From Candidatus Kryptonium sp. (lineage in GTDB: Bacteria; Bacteroidota; Ignavibacteria; Kryptoniales; Kryptoniaceae), in the NCBI GenBank assembly GCA_025060635.1, contig JANXBN010000001.1, positions 434,001-498,000 on the forward strand: 64,000 nucleotides of DNA, in the 5' to 3' direction. The notes under the pieces are model-generated. The model saw nothing but the letters and a program-made list of their open reading frames with translations. It was not told where the DNA came from and ran no database searches. Both the position numbers and the translations under genes were made by a program. Position 1 is the stretch's first letter. The number at the start of each line of letters is the position of its first letter. Shown piece by piece: positions 7,479 through 17,141 of the stretch.

Positions 7479-9140
7479 ATGCATCGTTTAATTTTCACTT
7501 TAATTTTCTTAAGTGTTGTAATTGCGGATTTTAGTAGTGCGCAAAGCCTGCCTGATACCATTATTATTTCAAATTTTTCCACCTATATTGACAACACATT
7601 AAGCCAAGGGGTTGATGCTTCTGGTTCGTCAGGTTACCTAATTTTGAAAACGAGCGAGCAAGAAAATCTCGCAAGAAGAAGGAGAGCGACGGTGACTTAT
7701 TATGGAACTGGCGAGCCTAAAACCGCCACGGGGGATAGGGATACTGTAACTGGAAATCCTATGAGGGCAATTGACGGTGATACTAGAACATTTTTCCAGA
7801 TAAGACCTGGAGGAGATGGAAGTTATATCTTAATTGATCTACTTGCCTTGAGAAGAATTAACAAAGTGATTATTGTAACCTTTGGCTTAAATCAAGCGTT
7901 GAGACCAAGAGCTTATACAATTTATGTGGGGACGGATTCGCTTCAGCTTACCAGAGTTGTTCAGAGAACAGATAATCAAGATGTAAGGACTCTTGATGTC
8001 TTTGATCCAGTTATTGCAAGATTTGTTAAAATAACTTTTGATGTCGTTGATAGACTTAGCTCAACTGTGATATCCGAAATAGAAGTTTATGGGGTTGGAT
8101 ATCTGTCCTCTGGTGAATATTATTCTAGGGTTATTGATGTAGGACAACCTGTTAATTGGGGATGGGCTGAATGGAATGCTGAACTGCCTGAGGGGACAGG
8201 AATAACTTTTCAATTTAGAACAGGTCCAACAGCGAGTATTAATGATAGTTGGAGCCCGTGGTCAAAAGAAATTTCTAAATCTGAAATAATTAGGGTAACT
8301 GAACCACGGCGTTATATTCAGTTCAAAGTAAATTTATCAACAACGACGACCGAAACACCTGTATTGAAAAGGCTTTTAATTTTTTATAATAAAAGACTCG
8401 TCGCCAGAAATATAATTCTTGAAATTCAACCTACTGTTGTACCGATCTTGAGAAGGACAGAGATAACCTGTAATTTTGATGTTGAGGCGGATACTGCTTC
8501 ACTTGGTATTGATACTTTAGTTGTGTTCACTCCATCTCCAGCAAATGTTGAATCTGTAACTTTAAATGGGAATCCTGTTGCATATTCAGTTGTGTCAACT
8601 CCTGAATATGTGAAGATAGCTTTTCAACAATCAATTAGGTCAAGCGCCAGAATATCTGTCAGGCTAAGTTTAACTCTTTATCTTGATATAAATGAATTTC
8701 CAGCGGTTGCAATAAGTAGGGCAACGGCATCAAATCCTCAATTCGTTGATACAAGGAGAAGAGGTAATCTAAACAGTTGGACTGTTCTAACAACCGATGT
8801 TCCTGAGAGATTGATAGTTGATTTACAAGTTAATCCAAATCCATTTTCTCCAAATGGCGACGGCATAAATGACAAAGTTCAAATTAGTTTCTTTCTTGCA
8901 AATCTTTCTGTAGAAAGAAATTTGAAAGTTCAAATTTTTGATCTCACGGGTAGGCTTGTAAGGACGATTTTTGATGGTCCAAGCAAAGCATTTGCTTATA
9001 TTTCTTCAAATTCATTTTCGTGGGATGGAAGAGATGAAAACGGAAAACTTGTAAGACCTGGTGTTTATTTGTTGAGAGTTGCGATAAACGCTGACAGCGG
9101 TCCTGAGTCAATTTTTAGAACTATAACCGTTGTTTATTGA
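7479..9140 (+). CDS. Secreted discoidin-like protein with C-terminal FlgD-like Ig domain
   Basis: A 553-residue exported protein with a Sec signal (residues 1-21, ending FSSAQS). After about residue 65 it has a discoidin/F5-8C-like galactose-binding fold, seen in AIDGDTRTFFQI, YILIDLLALRRINKVII and ARFVKITF followed by ISEIEVYGVG. A middle part of beta sandwiches follows. The last 100 residues begin NPNPFSPNGDGINDKVQI and continue with LKVQIFDLTGRLVRTI and GVYLLRVA, the FlgD-like Ig domain that often ends proteins exported by type IX-like systems in this group. It is first in the operon, 19 bp before a PorV-like gene. Probable surface or periplasmic binding protein; the ligand is unknown. Confidence 0.8.
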   Translation: MHRLIFTLIFLSVVIADFSSAQSLPDTIIISNFSTYIDNTLSQGVDASGSSGYLILKTSEQENLARRRRATVTYYGTGEPKTATGDRDTVTGNPMRAIDGDTRTFFQIRPGGDGSYILIDLLALRRINKVIIVTFGLNQALRPRAYTIYVGTDSLQLTRVVQRTDNQDVRTLDVFDPVIARFVKITFDVVDRLSSTVISEIEVYGVGYLSSGEYYSRVIDVGQPVNWGWAEWNAELPEGTGITFQFRTGPTASINDSWSPWSKEISKSEIIRVTEPRRYIQFKVNLSTTTTETPVLKRLLIFYNKRLVARNIILEIQPTVVPILRRTEITCNFDVEADTASLGIDTLVVFTPSPANVESVTLNGNPVAYSVVSTPEYVKIAFQQSIRSSARISVRLSLTLYLDINEFPAVAISRATASNPQFVDTRRRGNLNSWTVLTTDVPERLIVDLQVNPNPFSPNGDGINDKVQISFFLANLSVERNLKVQIFDLTGRLVRTIFDGPSKAFAYISSNSFSWDGRDENGKLVRPGVYLLRVAINADSGPESIFRTITVVY

Positions 9141-9159
9141 AAAATAACTTCGCTTTTTC

Positions 9160-10083
9160 GTGATGAAAAAAATCATTTTTTTTACGGTATTTGTCATTTT
9201 GCATCTTAACTTTGCTTGCTCAGGTGCTTTCAAGGATCTTGGGAATGGGGCTCGGGCTGTGGCTTTGGGTTTAACTTATGTTGCTATAGCTGATAATCCA
9301 TACGCTATGTTTTATAATCCCTCTGGAATTGGACAGATAAAAAGGTTAAGTTTTGCTTCAAGTTATTCGCGGCTTTATCCATTTGTTCAGGGTGAAAATT
9401 TATATTATTTAACATTCTCTGGTGTTTTGCCTGTTTTTTCATTGTTTGATTTTGGGGTTGGAGTTTCTTACTTCAAAACTGGCATGTGGAACGAGAATCA
9501 ATTTGTTTTTTCAATTGCGAGAGAATTTAAGTATATCAAAGGTTTATCTTTGGGCGGAAATTTAAAAATTTTAAGGTGGTCTGCAGTTGCCCCAATTGGC
9601 GAGTCCGGATATTCATATTTTGGATTCACATTTGACGCTGGAGCGATTTTCGTATGGCGCGATTTTATAAATGGTTCTGATTTTAGATTTGGATTAACTG
9701 CGCGAAATATAACACAGCCAAGTATTGCGGTTAACAAATCAAGAGATGCGAAACTACCACTTGAAATTGCTGGTGGTGTTGTTTATGTTTCAAGAACTTA
9801 TAATTATCAAATTGGTTTGGGCGCTTTAAGATCAGGTGATGAGTTAAAAGTTGATGTCGGATTTGAGATTCAAGCTATTTCGGCGGAGTTTTTAAGAAGT
9901 AATTTTGAATTTGTTATCAGGGCTTCTGGTGGAACAATCATAAATGGTGGTAAGCAATCAAGTTTAAATCCAGGATTTGGAATAAGATACTGGAAATTTA
10001 GGATTGACTATGTATATGTTCATCAGTTTGAAATATCCGATGCAGGCGGTAGCCATAAATTTAGCATTGAATTTAATCTATAA
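9160..10083 (+). CDS. PorV/PorQ-like outer-membrane beta-barrel
   Basis: A 307-residue protein with an N-terminal signal and the family opening GNGARAVALGLTYVAIADNP followed by YAMFYNPSGIGQI, the pattern of PorV/PorQ (UPF0164-like, FadL-related) outer-membrane proteins. The rest is alternating aromatic beta strands ending SHKFSIEFNL, as in barrels. PorV shuttles type IX cargo in Bacteroidota; whether this paralogue does so is inference, supported by the FlgD-tailed protein just upstream. The open frame can start at GTG 9160, but the adjacent ATG 9163 (MKKIIFF) is the more natural start. Confidence 0.8.
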   Translation: MMKKIIFFTVFVILHLNFACSGAFKDLGNGARAVALGLTYVAIADNPYAMFYNPSGIGQIKRLSFASSYSRLYPFVQGENLYYLTFSGVLPVFSLFDFGVGVSYFKTGMWNENQFVFSIAREFKYIKGLSLGGNLKILRWSAVAPIGESGYSYFGFTFDAGAIFVWRDFINGSDFRFGLTARNITQPSIAVNKSRDAKLPLEIAGGVVYVSRTYNYQIGLGALRSGDELKVDVGFEIQAISAEFLRSNFEFVIRASGGTIINGGKQSSLNPGFGIRYWKFRIDYVYVHQFEISDAGGSHKFSIEFNL

Positions 10084-10104
10084 AAAATTTTTGATTCACT
10101 TGCC

Positions 10105-13065
10105 ATGAAAAAATTTCTTATGTTGGCACTTTTAGCCATCGGTTTTGAAACAACATTTGCGCAATTTATCGCAAGAGACAAGGAAAGCTATCTTAATTAT
10201 TCAGGGCGAAATTACGAAAATTACAGCATCTCGTTTTTAAGAAAAAGGTTCTATGATAACTTTGGGAATTTTTTGATAGATGGGAGTTTAATTTTTGAGT
10301 TGCTTGAGAATCAAAGACAATTTACGGGGCAGGAGCTTGGTGGATTTAGTAGCTTGACAAAATCAAGGTTTTATTATCAATACTTCCAGAATCTTGTGAT
10401 CGCCAGCGATAATTATAGTGATTTTCAAACCAGGTTAATGATCGGTGATGCGATAAGAACAAAGTTTACATCTCTCACATTTGATAAAGCGAGGTTTAAT
10501 GGCGTGCGATGGGATGGAGCTACAACAAAGCACAGAGGAACATTCATAGTTTCAAGGACAAGTGATCCAGTAAGATTCAGATTTGATACACCTCTTTTAA
10601 TAGATGGTATTCAAAGGGTGCGAAATTGGGCTCAATATCTATTCGGTGGACATTTTGAAACAGACATTGGAGATGTTCTAACAATTGGTGCAACTTATGT
10701 AAATCAACATACAAGAAGAATGGATGTTAACGCTCGCGATGTCCCTTTTAAAGGTGTCCCGCCAAATGGTGTGCCGAGAATAATTTTCGTCAGGATAAGC
10801 GACGATTCTCCGAGAGATGGTTCAGGTCCGATAATTTACTCTGATCCAGTTGTAAAAATTAATGGCAGAGTTGTTTCAACTAAAAATATAAATGGTAAAG
10901 TTCCAACTGCCCAGGAAACAGTTTTAGGAGCTCCATTACAATACTACGTTTTTAGGAACTTCAGCATTGATAGAACACTTTGGGTTGCTGGAGCTGATAC
11001 ATTAAGCTACACTGCGTATACTCCAATTCAAGGTGGACCTGGTTATAAATTCAGATCAATGTTATCAGCACTGCCTGTTTATCCAGAGCGAATACCAAGC
11101 GATGGAAATATAACTTTTGCTTATATAATTCCACCTGGAGTTGAATCGGTTGAATTTGAGCTTATCGTTGCAAATGATTTTAAAATTGAAGCAGCTCATG
11201 ATTTTGTTAATCGTCTTGATGATTGGGAGGAAACCGGTGGAGCGAGGTTTATTCCTCATTATGACTCAGTTGCAGTTGGAACACCGACATTTTTCCGTTT
11301 GATAAAAAGAGCTGATGGAAATGTAAAAGATGCTTCAAATCGTCAAATAGTAAGATTCAATTACGCTCTTACAACTGGAATGAGCGTGTATAGTTTAAAC
11401 TTCAAATTTAACTGGAGAGGCTTTAACATAGAAGGTGAATTTGCTCAAAGTTTGGAATGGTCAAAGTATCCAGTTGGTCGCGGTCCTTGGTTTACACAAA
11501 AGGGAAATGCTTTTTATATAAAAGCATCAAAAAAAGTTGGACGATTGACATTCGGATTTGAACGATATAGAATTGAACCAACATATACAACTGCTCTCAA
11601 CATTTATTCACTTGAAAATAGTTATTACATGATGTGGACCGGCTCTGGCTACGCTTATCTTGCGCCTGATGTTTATGGAGTGACTGCTTATGATGTTTCA
11701 AGTGGTATATCATTTATCCCTGGTGGTGCTTATTTTTCGCTTGTTGATGATAACGATGACAGAGACAGATGGGAAGATGGATTTTATTTCTACAATGCAA
11801 CGCCAAATCCAACTTTTGAAAACAGCGATGTTTTGAACCCAACGCCCGATCCGTTTTTGCTTGGTTATAGGCAAAACGCAAATGAATTAATTGGTTTAAC
11901 AAGTATAATAAGAAGACCTGATGCTGGTATATTCCCTGGCAAGGATAGAAATAACGACGGGATACCTGATGATGATCAAAACGCAAATGGAATTCCAGAT
12001 TACCAAGAGGATTTTCTTACATATTACAGCGATCCACCAATTTTTGATTATGGCGATGATTGGAACAATAATGGTGTGATTGATGAGCAAGAAAATGATA
12101 TTTATCCAGATTATCCTTATGAGCCAGACATAAATGGATATCATGCTTTTACAAAGATAAATCTTGCAAGAGGTTGGACAGCTCAAATTGGTCTCATAAA
12201 TGAGAGAGCGATTGCAAGAGGTGGAGCAAATCAAGTTTCTTATATAAAGACATTTTATACGACTTCAAACCCGCGTTTAGGTTCCCTTCTTTTATATTAT
12301 GTCGCAAAAAGAGTAAGGGATGAAGTTCCAAACCCAGTTTATCAATACAAGGGCGTCATAACTATAACAAGCCCTTTCCCAGTTTTCACGGAAGACCAAT
12401 TAAGATATAGAAATAGTTTTGTGCATAACCTTTATCTTGAAACAAGATACACTCAAATCCCAAACCTTAATATTGAAAATAGAATTCGTTTTGAGCTTAA
12501 TTTCCAACGCCCGCTTGGAGATCCTACGAGAGCTTTGCTACCAGAAGCAAAATACACGGGTGATCAACTTGACGGAAGAATTACGCTTTGGGGCCTCGTC
12601 CATAAAATTGATTACACCCTTAAATTCTTTAATGGTCGTCTTGAAATAAAACCGCAATTTAAAATCAGGACCGTTAAAGAAACAAAGCTTGGTTATGTTG
12701 ACATCGGTGGAAATTTAAGAAAAATAACAAACATAATTCAGCACACGCAAGAGACGATCCCGATTTTTAGAATAGGATATAAATTGACGGATAGATCCGT
12801 TTTTAACTTCGGAGTTCAAGGTTTGAGCATCGTTGGTTTTCCTGAATTGTTTTCTTACAGGATAAGAAACTTAAAGGACGATTCTGGAAGCGAGAATAGA
12901 GGAACGATAGCATTTTCGCTTACGAATCAGAGCTCTTATAAAGGTTACTCAATAGTTGTTGACTTTGGGTATAAATTCACAAAACGAAAGTTCATAAAAC
13001 CAGGTGAACAAAAATATAGCAGAGATGAGTCAGCGATATTTTTCACAGTTATCGCTGGGTTTTAA
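10105..13065 (+). CDS. Large outer-membrane protein of unknown family with calcium-loop insert
   Basis: I do not recognise a named family for this 986-residue protein. It has a clear signal peptide (MKKFLMLALLAIGFETTFAQ) and long runs of alternating polar/aromatic strands from about 20-220 and 720-986, ending in an aromatic-rich strand (AIFFTVIAGF), which suggests a beta-barrel. Around residues 613-660 there are thrombospondin-type-3-like calcium loops, for example DRNNDGIPDDDQNANGIPD and NNNGVIDEQEND. It lies between the PorV-like gene and the TPR gene, 21 and 18 bp away, so it is part of the same operon. It may be the outer-membrane component of the ExbB/ExbD-linked machine, which is inference. 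Confidence 0.75.
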   Translation: MKKFLMLALLAIGFETTFAQFIARDKESYLNYSGRNYENYSISFLRKRFYDNFGNFLIDGSLIFELLENQRQFTGQELGGFSSLTKSRFYYQYFQNLVIASDNYSDFQTRLMIGDAIRTKFTSLTFDKARFNGVRWDGATTKHRGTFIVSRTSDPVRFRFDTPLLIDGIQRVRNWAQYLFGGHFETDIGDVLTIGATYVNQHTRRMDVNARDVPFKGVPPNGVPRIIFVRISDDSPRDGSGPIIYSDPVVKINGRVVSTKNINGKVPTAQETVLGAPLQYYVFRNFSIDRTLWVAGADTLSYTAYTPIQGGPGYKFRSMLSALPVYPERIPSDGNITFAYIIPPGVESVEFELIVANDFKIEAAHDFVNRLDDWEETGGARFIPHYDSVAVGTPTFFRLIKRADGNVKDASNRQIVRFNYALTTGMSVYSLNFKFNWRGFNIEGEFAQSLEWSKYPVGRGPWFTQKGNAFYIKASKKVGRLTFGFERYRIEPTYTTALNIYSLENSYYMMWTGSGYAYLAPDVYGVTAYDVSSGISFIPGGAYFSLVDDNDDRDRWEDGFYFYNATPNPTFENSDVLNPTPDPFLLGYRQNANELIGLTSIIRRPDAGIFPGKDRNNDGIPDDDQNANGIPDYQEDFLTYYSDPPIFDYGDDWNNNGVIDEQENDIYPDYPYEPDINGYHAFTKINLARGWTAQIGLINERAIARGGANQVSYIKTFYTTSNPRLGSLLLYYVAKRVRDEVPNPVYQYKGVITITSPFPVFTEDQLRYRNSFVHNLYLETRYTQIPNLNIENRIRFELNFQRPLGDPTRALLPEAKYTGDQLDGRITLWGLVHKIDYTLKFFNGRLEIKPQFKIRTVKETKLGYVDIGGNLRKITNIIQHTQETIPIFRIGYKLTDRSVFNFGVQGLSIVGFPELFSYRIRNLKDDSGSENRGTIAFSLTNQSSYKGYSIVVDFGYKFTKRKFIKPGEQKYSRDESAIFFTVIAGF

Positions 13066-13069
13066 TTAT

Positions 13070-13077
13070 GGAGGTGA
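13070..13077 (+). promoter_or_regulatory. Strong Shine-Dalgarno for the TPR gene
   Basis: GGAGGTGA sits 6 bp before ATG 13084 and fixes that start. Most genes in this operon lack such a site, so translation of this gene is probably set separately. Confidence 0.75.
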
Positions 13078-13083
13078 AGCAAT

Positions 13084-16000
13084 ATGTGGAAAATTATCAT
13101 CATAGTCACATTAACTGCGTCAATAATTTCTAACTTCGTTCCGACGCCGCTTGAACTTCAGAAAGCTTTTACATCCGGACAAAACTTTTATGCAAGCGGG
13201 GACTTTAAAAAGGCAATAAAGCAATACGATATAATTATAAATACCGAAAGCAAACTTCTAAATGAGGACAGTGTAAGAGTTGCGCTTTTTCACGGAGATT
13301 TAGTGGTAAGCGTGAAAACAGCAGCTTATTATCAAAAAGGCAACGCTTTGAGAAAATTAAAGCGAAATGCGGAAGCAATTGAAAGTTTCAGAGTTGTTGC
13401 GGAACAAAGAAAAGATTCGCCTTGGCTCTCGGCTCTTGCGCAATATCAAATTGCCGATATTTATTACGATGAGAGTAAATTTGAAGAAGCGATAGCTGAG
13501 TCAAAAAAATTGATTGTGAATTTCCCCAAAGATGAGCGCGTTCCCAAAGCATATTACACTATTGGATGGGCGTTTAAGGAATTGAAAATGCTTGATAGTT
13601 CAATTTCCTACTTCAAATCGCTCGTTGAAAAATTCCCGCGCTCGGAGCTTGTCCCCCACTCAATGTATCAACTTGGACAAAACTATTATGATAAGGCAGA
13701 TTATAACACAGCAATTGCTTGGTTCAGAGATATCGTTGAAAAATTCAAACCTGAGAGATTCAAAAAGGAGGAATTTGAAAAAATTGAATTAAAAGCTGTA
13801 AGAGAGAGAAAAATTTTTGAGGCTGTAACTGGGCGTGAAGGTGAAGAGACACCTCTTGAGATCGTTGCAAAAGCAAGCTTGAGAATTGCGGATTGCTACA
13901 AAATGATGGATAACTTTGATGAGGCAATAAAATCATATAGAAATGTAATAGCAACATATACACTCCTTCCAAGTTTGATTGAGACGGCTTACATAAAAAT
14001 GGCTGAATACACTTTGCAAAAGAAGGGGCTTGAATCTGGAATTGCAGTTTACAAGGAGGCGATAGATAGAAGTTTTGAGAATAAGCAGTTGCAAGCAAAA
14101 ATGCAGTATTTGATTGCGAAAACATATCAAGATTCCCTTCTTTATGACAGGGCAGCGAATGAGTATGATTTTTATATAAAAGCGTATAGCGAAGTTGCGT
14201 TTTTAATTGATTTTCCAGTTGAGGATGCAACATATTCTAAAGTCATATGTCTTTACAACGCAAAGAAATATAAAGAAACAATTGCTGAATGTGATTCGTT
14301 TTTGATCAAGTTTCCCGGCTCTGATTATACTCCAGATATGCTTTTCTTCAAGGGGATTTCTCACCTTGCGATTGGAGATTATGCTTCGGCTGAAAGTTCA
14401 TTTGTTAAAGTGAAAACAGAATATAGAAATTCACCACAATACACGCCTGCTTGTATTCAGCTTGGTCGGACATATTATGAGTGGAAACGATATGACGACG
14501 CTTTAAATGAACTCAACAGATTGCTTGCAGAAAACCCGACAGATCTTAACAAAGATGAAGTTTACTACTACATTCTTTTGACTTATTTTGACACCCAGAA
14601 ATACGATAGTTTGCTGAACATCTTTGCTCTTATCAAACCTGGCTCAAGCTTTTATTTGCCTGCTTTCATCAAAGTGTCAAAGTCATTCAGTTTACAAAAC
14701 AAGTTTGCTGAGGGTGAAAAATTTATAAAAGATATTTTAAAAACAGCCGAAACTTTAAAGGATAGCATTTACTTCATTCCAGAGGTTCGTTTCTCGCTTG
14801 CTGATATTTACATTGGGCAGGGGAAGTATAAAGAAGCTATTGATGAACTAACGCTTGTCATAGATGATCCAAAAGCAAATGATATATTGAAACTTCAATC
14901 AATTTATGCTCGTGGTTCTCTTTATTACCAGATTGAACAATATAAAGAAGCGGTGATTGATTTTGAGAAATGTGTCTCGGATAAAAAATTCAGGGAAAAT
15001 TTACCTCAACTTGTTTCACAAGTCAACGAAAAATTAGCGATTTCTTATGTCAAAATTGGGCAAATTGCGAAGGGCGTAAATCTCGTCTCAAAGTTGATCA
15101 ATGAAGTGCCAGAGCCATCGGAAAAGATAAGATATACTGCTGTGCTTGCTGAAGCATATTTTGAAGCGAAAGATTACAAAAACGCTGTAAAATTTGCAAG
15201 TGATGTTTTTCAAAATGATGTTTCAGATGAAATTGTTTTCACAAAAGCAACATATGTGCTTGCTAACTCACACAGGGAACTTGGGGAATTTAACAAGGTT
15301 TTAAGTGTCCTGTCAAAAGCGGGTGAAAAATTTCCAAATTCAAAGTTCGTCCAAGAGGTTTTCTTCTCTACAGGAGCGGTTTATTACGATAAAGGCGAAT
15401 ATGAAAACGCAATTGAAATTTTTGATAGGTATCTGAAACTTTTCCCTAACTCTGAAAATTACAAGAGCGCCTTGTTCTTTTTATCATATTCGTATTTCCG
15501 ACTTGGATACTGGGATAAATCTGTGACATATTTCAGAAGGTTTGTAAGGGAATTTCCAAAAGATGAGTTTGCGCCTGAAGCTTACTTTAATATCGGTGAA
15601 TCTTATTACAACATGGCAAAGTATGAAGATGCTATTCGTGAATACAGGAATGTTTATAGGCTTTATCCTAACGATGAGCTTGCGCCTGTTGCTCTTTATA
15701 GCGAAGGTTGGTGTTATTACGAGCTCCAAAAACCAGAGCAAATGATTGAAACCTTTAAGCAACTTGTCAAGCGTTATCCAAAAAGTGAACACTCACCAAT
15801 TGCTCTCTTTACAATTGGAGATTACTATTATAATTCAAAAAATTATGCTAAAGCTCAGCAAGCGTATGAGGAATTTGTCTCAATGTATCCCGACCATGAA
15901 AAGGTTAACGAAGCGAAACAGCTTATAAAAGATCTGAAGCTGATAAATGTTTACGCTGAATATCAAGAAGCGATGAAGTACTTTGACAATAAGGATTATC

Positions 16001-16239
16001 GTCGCGCTATTGAGGAACTTACGAAGATATGGCAAAAATATCCTGATTCAGACATCGTTGTTGGTTGTCGTGTGAATATAGCTGCTGCATACGAACAGCT
16101 TGGTGATTGGCGAAAAGCTGCGAAGATGTATGAGGAGATAATTCGGGATTATGAAAATTCAACAGATGACAATGCTCGTGCAGCTGTCCTTTTTGCAAGG
16201 GAACATCTTGAATGGTTGAGAAGTAATTTCAATTTTTGA
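13084..16239 (+). CDS. Very large TPR-repeat protein, exported
   Basis: A 1051-residue protein made almost entirely of tetratricopeptide repeats after an N-terminal hydrophobic segment. Repeats are easy to see, for example ALAQYQIADIYYDESKFEEA, AYYTIGWAFKELKMLDSSI and AYFNIGESYYNMAKYEDAI, many with the YP-N/K-x-E/D linker of BamD/YbgF-type periplasmic TPR proteins. Such proteins scaffold envelope complexes; CpoB/YbgF plays this part next to Tol. Here it lies 23 bp before exbB, so a scaffold role for the motor encoded downstream is a reasonable inference. No catalytic motif is visible. Confidence 0.88.
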   Translation: MWKIIIIVTLTASIISNFVPTPLELQKAFTSGQNFYASGDFKKAIKQYDIIINTESKLLNEDSVRVALFHGDLVVSVKTAAYYQKGNALRKLKRNAEAIESFRVVAEQRKDSPWLSALAQYQIADIYYDESKFEEAIAESKKLIVNFPKDERVPKAYYTIGWAFKELKMLDSSISYFKSLVEKFPRSELVPHSMYQLGQNYYDKADYNTAIAWFRDIVEKFKPERFKKEEFEKIELKAVRERKIFEAVTGREGEETPLEIVAKASLRIADCYKMMDNFDEAIKSYRNVIATYTLLPSLIETAYIKMAEYTLQKKGLESGIAVYKEAIDRSFENKQLQAKMQYLIAKTYQDSLLYDRAANEYDFYIKAYSEVAFLIDFPVEDATYSKVICLYNAKKYKETIAECDSFLIKFPGSDYTPDMLFFKGISHLAIGDYASAESSFVKVKTEYRNSPQYTPACIQLGRTYYEWKRYDDALNELNRLLAENPTDLNKDEVYYYILLTYFDTQKYDSLLNIFALIKPGSSFYLPAFIKVSKSFSLQNKFAEGEKFIKDILKTAETLKDSIYFIPEVRFSLADIYIGQGKYKEAIDELTLVIDDPKANDILKLQSIYARGSLYYQIEQYKEAVIDFEKCVSDKKFRENLPQLVSQVNEKLAISYVKIGQIAKGVNLVSKLINEVPEPSEKIRYTAVLAEAYFEAKDYKNAVKFASDVFQNDVSDEIVFTKATYVLANSHRELGEFNKVLSVLSKAGEKFPNSKFVQEVFFSTGAVYYDKGEYENAIEIFDRYLKLFPNSENYKSALFFLSYSYFRLGYWDKSVTYFRRFVREFPKDEFAPEAYFNIGESYYNMAKYEDAIREYRNVYRLYPNDELAPVALYSEGWCYYELQKPEQMIETFKQLVKRYPKSEHSPIALFTIGDYYYNSKNYAKAQQAYEEFVSMYPDHEKVNEAKQLIKDLKLINVYAEYQEAMKYFDNKDYRRAIEELTKIWQKYPDSDIVVGCRVNIAAAYEQLGDWRKAAKMYEEIIRDYENSTDDNARAAVLFAREHLEWLRSNFNF

Positions 16240-16262
16240 AAAATAAATCTTGGTGACTGTTT

Positions 16263-17129
16263 ATGTTGCTTTTAATTCAGCAAAAATCGTGGTGGTCTTG
16301 GCTTTGGGATAATTGGCTTGTTGATATCATCATCAAGGGTGGACCTTACATAATGGTTCCTCTTTTTATCTTTTCGGTAATTTCAATGGGGATAATAATA
16401 GAGAGAATTTATCGGTATGTTCGCATTCCAAAGGACAAAAAAATAGCGCAGATGCTTGAGGAAGTTGAGAAGATTTTAAAGGAAAACAAAAAGATTGAGC
16501 CAGTTGTTAGATATTTTGAGGAGCAAAGAAACGCTCTTTCTTTTGTGTTTCTTTCAATCTTGAAAAGGTATGAGTTCCTTCTTCAAGAAAATCGGCAAAT
16601 AAATGATATGCGTCAAGAATTGATGGAAACAGCGGTGGGTTCAACATCAGATTATCTTGAAGAGTTTTTGCCTATAGTTGCAACGATTGCTAATGTTGCG
16701 ACATTGCTTGGACTCTTTGGGACAATAATTGGTATGATCATGTCGTTTGATGAACTTGCAAAAGGTGGTAGAGGTGATCCAGCGGTCGTTGCACAAGGTA
16801 TCTCAGTTGCTCTTATAACCACCGCTGCGGGATTAACAGTTGCGATTCCATCTATACTTGGATATAGCTTTTTGAGAAGGCGAGCAGAGAAAATAACGAA
16901 ACACCTTGAACCGTTTGAAAATCATTTTGTCAATACGCTTTTGCGTGAGCACGGGAGAATTGAAGCTTACAAAGTTATAGTTGCAAGCATTTTTAGAATA
17001 AGAAATGGAAACTTGAGCGAAGAAGAGAAGGAGTATTTGAGGCGCAAACGAATTGAGCTTGATATTTCAGACGAAGAAGCCAAGATTATAGAAAACGAAG
17101 TGATCAAAAATTTGGAACAGAAAAAATAA
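16263..17129 (+). CDS. exbB: ExbB/TolQ/MotA-family proton channel with C-terminal extension
   Basis: ExbB-type proteins form the pentameric channel that, with ExbD, converts proton flow into work on the periplasmic side. This one has a membrane helix at about 28-48, then a cytoplasmic domain, then helices at about 136-160 and 178-204 with TIANVATLLGLFGTIIGMI and ISVALITTAAGLTVAIP, the conserved pore-lining pair. It is 288 residues long, more than the usual 200-250. The extra is a charged cytoplasmic tail from about 230, including GNLSEEEKEYLRRKRIELD and ISDEEAKIIENEV, which I cannot assign to a known domain. It is followed by exbD after 12 bp. Confidence 0.92.
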   Translation: MLLLIQQKSWWSWLWDNWLVDIIIKGGPYIMVPLFIFSVISMGIIIERIYRYVRIPKDKKIAQMLEEVEKILKENKKIEPVVRYFEEQRNALSFVFLSILKRYEFLLQENRQINDMRQELMETAVGSTSDYLEEFLPIVATIANVATLLGLFGTIIGMIMSFDELAKGGRGDPAVVAQGISVALITTAAGLTVAIPSILGYSFLRRRAEKITKHLEPFENHFVNTLLREHGRIEAYKVIVASIFRIRNGNLSEEEKEYLRRKRIELDISDEEAKIIENEVIKNLEQKK

Positions 17130-17141
17130 TTACGCCTGAAA

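Noticed and set aside
13760-14233. A 157-codon antisense frame inside the TPR gene
   Set aside because: It is a shadow of the repeat-rich coding strand; composition is Leu/Gln/His/Ser-biased and no start signal is present.
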